From NCBI GenBank assembly GCA_029251165.1, contig JAQXDW010000140.1:62001-126000 (forward strand): a stretch of 64,000 bases of DNA, in the 5' to 3' direction. This DNA comes from Myxococcota bacterium (lineage in GTDB: Bacteria > Myxococcota_A > UBA796). Position numbers and translations under genes: made by a program. A model generated the notes under the pieces. That model was not told the DNA's origin and made no database searches. It saw only the letters and a program-made list of their open reading frames with translations. Numbering within the stretch: position 1 is the first letter of the stretch; the number at the start of each line of letters is the position of its first letter. Shown here in pieces: positions 57,844 to 64,000 of the stretch.

Positions 57844-59343
57844 CTACCCGCCCAGATACAAGATGCCGCCAGCATAGTCGATGACCACCCGCCGACCGAC
57901 CAGGAGATCCTGCCCCACCAGAGCCGCAGGCTCCGAGCCGAAGTGCCGACTCAGCGCGTCGAGGTTGGCGATGGAGATGCGCTGCTCGCCGAGCTCAAGC
58001 GCGCCAAGTTCCAGGTCAACCGCTGCGGCAAACAGCGGCACCGCGCGTCCATCCGCGCCCATCAGCGCGCCGTCTCGCTCCCCGTCGCCATACGTCAGCC
58101 CAGCGAGGTTTGCAGCCTTCCACGACAGCACGGTGACGTCCGCGCCCAGGTCGAGCATCGCGACCACCGGCGTCCCCGCTACCATCACCGTGAGCTGGAG
58201 GAGTCCCGCCGAGAACCGCCGCACAGGGATCGCGGTGAGTCCGCGCACATCCGGTGCTGTGTCGGTCAGGCGGAGCTCTCCGTCGACGGGATCGATGTCG
58301 ATGGTGTGCCAGGAGAGGACGTCTGCCCCCAGCACACCGTCCAGCCCGAGCCCCTCCAGATCGAGCACCGCGACCATCACAGCAGGGTAGTCCCGCTCGC
58401 CGATGCGCATCGGCACCGCGCGCTGGAGGCGGAGCCCCGCGATCTCACCAGCAGCGCCGCCCGCGGGCACCACCAGCCCCGCCGCTGGCATCCCCAGCTC
58501 TGCGGCGAGACCAGCGTCGATGACGGTCGCGTTTGCCCCGGTGTCCAGCAAGAACATTCGCTCCTCGCCGCCCATCGTCACCGGCAGGATCACGTGCGAG
58601 CCCCGACGCCGCAGCGGCAGCACGATGTCCGGGCCGGGCGGCGGCGCGAGGTCAGCGGGAATCACCGTGTCGACCGGCTGGTTGACCGAGACGGCGGCCA
58701 CCTCCGAGCGCATGACCAGCCCCTCCATCCAGCGCGTCTCTCGCGTCGCGATGGCCACACCGTCGAACACCACCCAGTCCTCAAGCAGCACCTCCTCCGG
58801 CACCGCCTCCGAGTCTCCCCACTCCGTCCGACCAACGAGCCGGCCATCCGACACCGAGAACCAGGCTTCCTCGTCAGGGCCGTCGGCATAGTCCAGGGCG
58901 ACCCGCCAGGCGTCGACGCCGTGGAAGTCAGCCCGCTCCAGCACCGTCATCGCCGCAGCACCCTCAGCATCGTGTACCGCCCGGTGGAGGCTCCCTCGCC
59001 GAACCGCAGCGGTGCGCTCGTCGTCGTAGCGATACCGAGCACCGGGGTCTCGAGCCCATGCAACGCCATCGCTCACTCCAGACTGGAGCCTCAGCCCGCC
59101 CGGGAACTGCGTCGTGGTGAAGACCTCCGCCGGCATCGCCTGCGCAACAGAGAACGGCGCGGCGATCTCTTGGGCGTCGACGTACACGGTCCCGCTCGTC
59201 AGCCGAGTCTGGTGCGCCTCGACCGCATCGGCCCCTCCGATGGCGGCGAGATGGGCCTCGAACAGCGCGACGGGCTGCGGGAGCGTAGACGGAGCCTGCG
59301 GGACGTGGCGGGGACTGCAGGCCAGGAGGAGCAGGGTCAGCAT
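57844..59343 (-). CDS. Lipoprotein with two retropepsin-like aspartic protease domains
   Basis: From ATG 59343 the protein has 499 residues and a lipobox (LLLLAC, residue 9). Residues 15-235 resemble an outer-membrane lipoprotein-sorting-type fold. Residues 245-375 form a retropepsin-like domain with RMFLLDTGANATVID (Asp-Thr-Gly). Residues 380-499 form a second one with VVAMLDLGADVTVLS, where Thr of D-T-G is Leu. Bacterial enzymes of this type normally dimerise; two copies in one chain may form an internal pseudo-dimer with one altered site. It is divergent from ileS. Confidence 0.82.
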   Translation of the reverse strand: MLTLLLLACSPRHVPQAPSTLPQPVALFEAHLAAIGGADAVEAHQTRLTSGTVYVDAQEIAAPFSVAQAMPAEVFTTTQFPGGLRLQSGVSDGVAWARDPGARYRYDDERTAAVRRGSLHRAVHDAEGAAAMTVLERADFHGVDAWRVALDYADGPDEEAWFSVSDGRLVGRTEWGDSEAVPEEVLLEDWVVFDGVAIATRETRWMEGLVMRSEVAAVSVNQPVDTVIPADLAPPPGPDIVLPLRRRGSHVILPVTMGGEERMFLLDTGANATVIDAGLAAELGMPAAGLVVPAGGAAGEIAGLRLQRAVPMRIGERDYPAVMVAVLDLEGLGLDGVLGADVLSWHTIDIDPVDGELRLTDTAPDVRGLTAIPVRRFSAGLLQLTVMVAGTPVVAMLDLGADVTVLSWKAANLAGLTYGDGERDGALMGADGRAVPLFAAAVDLELGALELGEQRISIANLDALSRHFGSEPAALVGQDLLVGRRVVIDYAGGILYLGG

Positions 59344-59509
59344 GTCCTTGGCATACCACGCCTTGTCGTCTCCTCGTGACAGGGCTACGAAGGGGCGTGA
59401 TGACCCGCCGCCACCCCCGCCCCTGCCCACTGCACTGCACAAGCAGCAGGATGAACGTGGTCTGCCGAATTATCAACCGCACCTGAGCGACACCCGGGGC
59501 TGCGATTCT

Positions 59510-59524
59510 GGTGGAATGCCCACC
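59510..59524 (+). promoter_or_regulatory. Hairpin in the ileS leader
   Basis: GGTGG (59510-59514) pairs with CCACC (59520-59524) around AATGC, 60 bases before the ileS ATG. The thrS leader has a comparable GGTGG...CCACC hairpin. It is short and could be chance; no T-box consensus accompanies it. Confidence 0.3.
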
Positions 59525-59584
59525 GCTGACAAGCAACGCCTCGGGTAAACCCGCGCCATGCGCGACCACCCAGAGGACGCCACC

Positions 59585-62500
59585 ATGTCAGCCTTCGCCC
59601 CCATCTCCTCCCAGGTCTCTTTTCCGACCCTGGAAGAGGAGATCATTGCGCTCTGGGATGTGCGGGATGTCTTCGTCCGGTCCGTAGAGCAGCGTCCCGA
59701 AGACAGCCGCTATGTCTTCTACGACGGTCCTCCGTTCGCCACTGGCCTCCCCCACTACGGCCACCTCGTCGCCTCGACCCTCAAGGACATCGTGCCCCGC
59801 TACTGGGCGATGCGCGGGCGTCGGGTCGAGCGTCGCTTTGGCTGGGACACCCACGGCCTCCCCATCGAGATGCTCGTGGAGAAGAAGCTCGGGCTCAGCG
59901 GTCCGACCAGCATCCGCGAGTACGGGATCGGCAATTTCAACGAGGCATGCCGGGCGAACGTGCTGACCTACACCGAGGAGTGGCGTCGGGTGATCACCCG
60001 CCTGGGCCGCTGGGTGGACTTCGACAACGACTACAAGACCATGGATCCCTCCTTCATGGAGAGCGTCTGGTGGGTCTTCAAGGAGCTGTGGAACAAGGAC
60101 CTCGTCTACGAAGGCTTCCGGGTCATGCCGTACTCCTGGCGCCTGTCCACCTCGCTGTCGAACTTCGAGGCGAACATGGACTACCGGGACGTCCAGGATC
60201 CGGCAATCACCATCACCGCGCCGCTGCTGGACTCGGACGAGGTCCTGCTCCTCTGGACGACGACACCCTGGACCCTTCCCAGCAACCTCGCGGTCGCCGT
60301 GGGAGAGGACATCACCTACGTCCGTGCCAAGAAGAAGGACGACGACACCGTCTACATCCTCGCCAAGGAGCGCCTCAAGTCCATCCTCGGCAAGAAGGCA
60401 CAGGTCCTCTCCGAGCTGCAGGGCTCGGAGCTGGTCGGGCGGCGCTACACGCCGCTGTTCTCGTACTTCGCCGATCACGAGAACGCCTTCCAGGTCATCG
60501 CCTCCAGCCACGTCACCACCGGAGACGGAACCGGGCTGGTCCACATGGCGCCAGACTTTGGTGAGGACGACTATGCCGCCTGCCTCAAGGTCAACATCAG
60601 CGTGCTCCAGTCGGTCGACGACGAGGGGAACTTCGTCGCTGCGGTGACCGACTATGCCGGCCGCAACATCAAGGAAGCCGACGCGGACATCATCCGTGAC
60701 CTCAAGGCCGCCGGGCGGCTCCTCCGCCACGACACCATCAACCACAGCTACCCGTTCTGCTGGCGCAGCGGAACCCCGCTCATCTACCGCGCGCTGCCGG
60801 CACGGTTCATCAACGTGACCGCCCTGCGCGATCGCATGGTCGCGCACAACAAGAAGATCCACTGGGTCCCCGATGCTGTCGGCAGCGGCCGGTTTGGCAA
60901 TTGGCTGGCAGACGCGCGCGACTGGAACGTCTCCCGCAACCGCTTCTGGGGCACCCCCCTGCCGATCTGGCGCTGCGAAAGCTGCGAGAGCGAGGTCTGC
61001 TTTGGCTCCATCGCCGAGCTTGAGCAGCGTGCCGGAGAGGCCGTCACCGACCTGCACCCCCACCGCATCGACCACCTCACCTTCCCCTGTGAGGCCTGCG
61101 GTGAGTCGATGACGCGCATCCCGGACGTCTTCGACTGCTGGTTTGAGTCCGGCTCGATGCCATACGCTCAGGACCACTACCCCTTCGAGGGAAAAGACGC
61201 CTTCGAGAAAACCTTCCCCGCAGAGTTCATCGCCGAGGGCCTCGACCAGACACGCGGCTGGTTCTACACCCTGCTCGTCCTCTCCACTGCGCTGTTCGAC
61301 AAGCCTCCGTTTGAGAACTGCATCGTCAACGGCATGGTGCTGGCCGAGGACGGCTCGAAGATGAGCAAGTCCAAGCAGAACTACCCGCCGCCGGATGAGG
61401 TCCTCAACGAGTACGGCGCCGATGCCCTGCGGGCCTACCTCATCAACTCCCCGATCGTCCGGGCCGAGCCGCTCCGGTTCTCCAAGGCGGGAGTCCGTGA
61501 GGTCGTGCGCACGGTCATGCTGCCGCTGCGAAACGCCTGGTCGTTCTTCACCCAGTATGCCAACATCGACGGCTGGCATCCGACCACTGGGATGCCCGGG
61601 GCGCAGACCCCCGATGTCGCCGATCGGCCAGAGCTGGACCGCTGGGTCCTCAGCGTGCTGCAGTCACTGGTCGCGGAGGTGAACACGCAGATGGAGGGCT
61701 ACTACCTCTACAACGTCGTGCCGCCGATGCTGGAGTTCATCGACCACCTCACCAACTGGTACATCCGTCGCAGCCGCCGCCGGTTCTGGCGCAGCGCGGA
61801 GGACGCCGAGGGACTCGCCGACAAGGCCAGCGCCTACGCCACCCTCTACGAGGTGCTGACCACCTTCGCCAAGATCACCGCTCCGGTGCTGCCGTTCATC
61901 TCTGAGGCGCTCTACCAGCACCTCGTCGTCGTGCCCTGCGATGGCGACGACAAGGACAGCGTGCACCTCTGCGACTACCCCCAGGTGAACACCGCGCTCA
62001 TCGACACCGATCTGGAGGCCCAGATCGCGGCGGTCCGCTCGGTGGTGGGCATGGGCCGGGCGCTGCGGGAGCGGCACCGGCTCAAGATCCGCCAGCCGCT
62101 GCGCCGGGTCACTGTGGTCAACCACGAGCCCGCGGTCTGCCAGATGCTGCAGCACCACGCCGACCTCATCTGCGAGGAGCTCAACGTCAAGGGGCTCGCC
62201 ACCCGCGCCAATGCTGACGAGCTGGCAGCGGTCTCGTTCAAGGCGAACTTCAAGCGCCTCGGGCGTCGCTTCGGACGTCAGATGCGCGACGCCGCTGCGG
62301 CCATCGGCACGCTGACCGCAGCGGACTGGCAGGTCATGCAGGCAGGGGGCACCGTCGACATCCTCGGCCAGGCGATCACCGCAGAGGACGTCATGGTCAC
62401 CCGCACCCCCATGGGTGATGTGGTCATCGAGACGGCAGGAGCCATGACCGTCGCCCTGGACACCGAGCTGGACGACGCGCTTCGCAGCGAAGGGCTCTTC

Positions 62501-62734
62501 CGCGAGGTCACCAGCCGTGTGCAGCGCCTCCGTAAGGAGACCGGCCTGCAGGTCACCGACCGGATCAACCTCGTGCTCCTCACCGAGGATGCCGCTCTTC
62601 TGGAGGCCATCGACACCCACGGCGAGGCCATCGCCACGGAGGTTTTGGCGGTGTCCGTCAGCCGCTCGGGTGAGGCCCCCCATGCGGTCGATCTCGACGG
62701 CATCGTCCTGTCTATTGGACTGACGAAGGCATGA
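59585..62734 (+). CDS. ileS: Isoleucyl-tRNA synthetase, type 2 (eukaryote-like)
   Basis: The 1049-residue class I synthetase has the HIGH-type motif in FATGLPHYGHL near residue 50, FGWDTHGLPIE, the editing-domain WTTTPWTLPSNLAV near residue 220 and KMSKSKQNYPPP near residue 590. FATGLPHYGHL rather than A-N-G-x-x-H-I-G-H places it in the type 2 clade that is naturally insensitive to pseudomonic acid. ATG 59585 fits the conserved N-terminus better than ATG 59558, which is nine codons upstream. The stop overlaps the next lipoprotein gene by ATGA. Confidence 0.96.
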   Translation: MSAFAPISSQVSFPTLEEEIIALWDVRDVFVRSVEQRPEDSRYVFYDGPPFATGLPHYGHLVASTLKDIVPRYWAMRGRRVERRFGWDTHGLPIEMLVEKKLGLSGPTSIREYGIGNFNEACRANVLTYTEEWRRVITRLGRWVDFDNDYKTMDPSFMESVWWVFKELWNKDLVYEGFRVMPYSWRLSTSLSNFEANMDYRDVQDPAITITAPLLDSDEVLLLWTTTPWTLPSNLAVAVGEDITYVRAKKKDDDTVYILAKERLKSILGKKAQVLSELQGSELVGRRYTPLFSYFADHENAFQVIASSHVTTGDGTGLVHMAPDFGEDDYAACLKVNISVLQSVDDEGNFVAAVTDYAGRNIKEADADIIRDLKAAGRLLRHDTINHSYPFCWRSGTPLIYRALPARFINVTALRDRMVAHNKKIHWVPDAVGSGRFGNWLADARDWNVSRNRFWGTPLPIWRCESCESEVCFGSIAELEQRAGEAVTDLHPHRIDHLTFPCEACGESMTRIPDVFDCWFESGSMPYAQDHYPFEGKDAFEKTFPAEFIAEGLDQTRGWFYTLLVLSTALFDKPPFENCIVNGMVLAEDGSKMSKSKQNYPPPDEVLNEYGADALRAYLINSPIVRAEPLRFSKAGVREVVRTVMLPLRNAWSFFTQYANIDGWHPTTGMPGAQTPDVADRPELDRWVLSVLQSLVAEVNTQMEGYYLYNVVPPMLEFIDHLTNWYIRRSRRRFWRSAEDAEGLADKASAYATLYEVLTTFAKITAPVLPFISEALYQHLVVVPCDGDDKDSVHLCDYPQVNTALIDTDLEAQIAAVRSVVGMGRALRERHRLKIRQPLRRVTVVNHEPAVCQMLQHHADLICEELNVKGLATRANADELAAVSFKANFKRLGRRFGRQMRDAAAAIGTLTAADWQVMQAGGTVDILGQAITAEDVMVTRTPMGDVVIETAGAMTVALDTELDDALRSEGLFREVTSRVQRLRKETGLQVTDRINLVLLTEDAALLEAIDTHGEAIATEVLAVSVSRSGEAPHAVDLDGIVLSIGLTKA

Positions 62735-63162
62735 TCGCGCTGCTCCTGGCGGCCTGCACCGACGAGCCTTCCCCCGCTCAGCCCTCGCCGGCCCCGGAGC
62801 CCACAGCCACCCCATCTCCCCCGCCACCACCACCGCTCGGCGTGTCGGAGGTGGTGGCGCGGCTTGAGCCCCTCCAGGGCCGATGGAATTCTCGCGACGA
62901 TCCCCGCGCACAGGTCCTCATCCTCAAGAGTCTGTGGATGGAGGGCTATGATGGGGTGGAGCAGAGCCGAAGCGTGCTGGAGTGGGCCGATGGATGTCGA
63001 GCGGATGGAGGCAAGCCGAGCCCGACCGGGGCGTACCTCAACCACCTCTCTGAGGCACCCCGCTGCATGCAGCTCGGCGTGGTCACCGCAGAGACGCTGG
63101 AGCTTGTCGAGCTTCCAGCAGGTCACCATCTTCACTATGTGCGGGCTTCTGGCGGGATGTGA
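62731..63162 (+). CDS. Small lipoprotein of unknown function
   Basis: The 143-residue protein starts MIALLLAAC, with Cys at residue 9. The start is forced: an in-frame stop at 62671 and no other start codon lie between. A Pro-rich linker is followed by a compact domain with two Cys residues (DGCRADGG, APRCMQLG). The family is not recognised. It is coupled to ileS by ATGA and overlaps the next lipoprotein gene by 26 bases. Confidence 0.65.
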   Translation: MIALLLAACTDEPSPAQPSPAPEPTATPSPPPPPPLGVSEVVARLEPLQGRWNSRDDPRAQVLILKSLWMEGYDGVEQSRSVLEWADGCRADGGKPSPTGAYLNHLSEAPRCMQLGVVTAETLELVELPAGHHLHYVRASGGM

Positions 63163-63841
63163 CGCGCCCTCGGCTGAGCCCCCCCTCCCACGGACCGCGC
63201 CCCCCGCACGGGTCGAGCCGCCCGAGCCCCCCTTCGGCGGGACAGCCACCCCTGACGGCCTCACCCTCCAATGTCCAAGCACCCGCCTCGCCCTGACGCG
63301 CCCCTGGTGGTTTGTCTTCTCAGACAAAGGCGACGAGGACTGCCTGGTCGGGGCCTCTGAGGCTCGCCTCCAGACCCCGACCGGCACCCCGGACACCCTG
63401 GGAGCCTGCACCGTGAGCTGGCGGGGCACCCTGCGGGATGGTGCGGCGCATCGATTTGCCGGGGTGGGCACTGCGCTTGCCTGGGCCGACCTGAGGCCCT
63501 ACACCGCGATCACCCTGATGACCCGTGGGGATGGCGCGTCCTACCGACTTGAGCTGATCGACAGCGTTCACAACACCAGCGATGAGGGCTGTGAAGACCC
63601 CGACTGGGACTTCCACGGCAGTGCGTTTCGCTGCGGGACCGGCGGAGATGCGTGGTCTGCTGTGACCATTCCCTTCGATGCCCTGCGTCAGTCCGGCTGG
63701 GGTACCGCCCGCGCGCTGGACCTCTCCGCCGTCGACCGCCTGCATGTCCGGACCCACAGCGACGCCGACGGTGACTTTGCCTGCGACTTCTGGATCCAGA
63801 GCGTCACCCCAGCGCGCGGCGACGTCCTGTCGCTTCAGTAG
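63137..63841 (+). CDS. Lipoprotein with CIA30/CBM11-like domain
   Basis: ATG 63137 gives a 234-residue protein with a very short lipoprotein signal (MCGLLAGC). The domain at 95-225 is beta-rich with YTAITLMTRGDGASYRLELID, then AWSAVTIPFDALRQSGWG and LDLSAVDRLHVRTHSDADG, the pattern of CIA30/CBM11-type jelly rolls that bind carbohydrate or act as adaptors. The ligand is unknown. It follows the small lipoprotein with an overlap. Confidence 0.75.
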   Translation: MCGLLAGCDAPSAEPPLPRTAPPARVEPPEPPFGGTATPDGLTLQCPSTRLALTRPWWFVFSDKGDEDCLVGASEARLQTPTGTPDTLGACTVSWRGTLRDGAAHRFAGVGTALAWADLRPYTAITLMTRGDGASYRLELIDSVHNTSDEGCEDPDWDFHGSAFRCGTGGDAWSAVTIPFDALRQSGWGTARALDLSAVDRLHVRTHSDADGDFACDFWIQSVTPARGDVLSLQ

Positions 63842-64000
63842 TCCAGCTCCGCCAGCGCATAGGCCGCCACTGCCATCGCCGCTGCGGTCCGACGGAGGTT
63901 GTCTGGATCGACCTTCTCGAGGGTGTCCGCTGCAGTGTGGTGGATGGGCCAGTAGCCGGTGGTGTCGTGATCAACCCCGAGGCCGATCGCGCCGCTCCGC
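63835..64000 (-). CDS. M28-family metallopeptidase, C-terminal end (cut by window edge)
   Basis: The last 54 codons of a minus-strand gene enter from the right edge. GVDHDTTGYWPIHHTAADTLEKVDPDNL includes the final zinc-ligand region typical of M28 aminopeptidases (Y-H-H-T-x-A-D-T-x-D/E-K-V), followed by the usual Ala-rich C-terminal helix. The rest of the active site lies outside the window. It overlaps the end of the convergent lipoprotein gene by seven bases. Confidence 0.85.
   Translation of the reverse strand, partial: RSGAIGLGVDHDTTGYWPIHHTAADTLEKVDPDNLRRTAAAMAVAAYALAELDY

Overview
The window is a stretch of high-GC, gene-dense bacterial chromosome of about 64 kb. It looks like a diderm (outer-membrane) aerobe of the Myxococcota or wider former Deltaproteobacteria. 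The reasons are inferential: roughly seventeen predicted lipoproteins with Asp/Thr-rich linkers, a MopE-like Ca-binding-repeat surface protein, a secreted metalloprotease ending in a MYXO-CTERM-like sorting tail, aa3-type cytochrome oxidase genes, MlaE/MlaF lipid-transport genes, and a gene with a bacterial selenocysteine insertion signal. I see no rRNA, tRNA, CRISPR, insertion sequence, phage or plasmid feature, and no gene-free stretch above 300 bases.

Layout. 1-2113 (minus): cytochrome oxidase subunits I (cut by the window edge) and II with a SCO copper chaperone. Divergently, 2403-6854 (plus): heme O synthase, a second SCO protein, a lipoprotein and a polytopic membrane protein. 6785-10975: a MYXO-CTERM protease, a Nudix hydrolase, signal peptidase I and a PP2C phosphatase fused to a cyclic-nucleotide-binding domain. 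11125-15523 (plus): a transglutaminase-like protein, an ABC ATPase, a lipoprotein, MlaE and MlaF. 15557-17401 (minus): the most striking gene, a lipoprotein with an LVIVD propeller and a C-terminal redoxin domain whose first active-site Cys codon is an in-frame TGA followed by a near-ideal bacterial SECIS hairpin. 18916-24878 (plus): tryptophan 2,3-dioxygenase, prolyl oligopeptidase, threonyl-tRNA synthetase with a structured leader, and a membrane acyltransferase-like protein.

24868-34253 (minus) is a catabolic cluster: kynurenine formamidase, a fusion of an AmnA-type dioxygenase subunit with a RidA-type 2-aminomuconate deaminase, the AmnB-type catalytic subunit, a MopE-like lipoprotein, a 2-aminomuconate-semialdehyde-type dehydrogenase, an L-asparaginase II family protein, a luciferase-like flavin monooxygenase and an atypical SDR. 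With the nearby tryptophan dioxygenase it suggests tryptophan catabolism through kynurenine and meta-cleavage of an aminophenol-type ring. The middle steps (kynureninase, ring hydroxylase) are not recognisable here.

34287-45318 (minus, except the short plus gene at 37577-37987) holds mostly envelope proteins, a FabH-like ketoacyl synthase, a TPR protein, pyrF, a KAP-like NTPase and an M16 protease pair (one active, one inactive). 45391-49256 (plus) includes a degenerate cyclase-like domain and bioB-bioF behind a BirA-type operator. 49260-64000 holds an SRPBCC protein, a large TPM-like membrane protein, a metalloprotease/propeller/outer-membrane protein, a VanZ-like protein, a CotH-like lipoprotein, a double retropepsin-like lipoprotein, a type-2 isoleucyl-tRNA synthetase, two lipoproteins and the end of an M28 peptidase.
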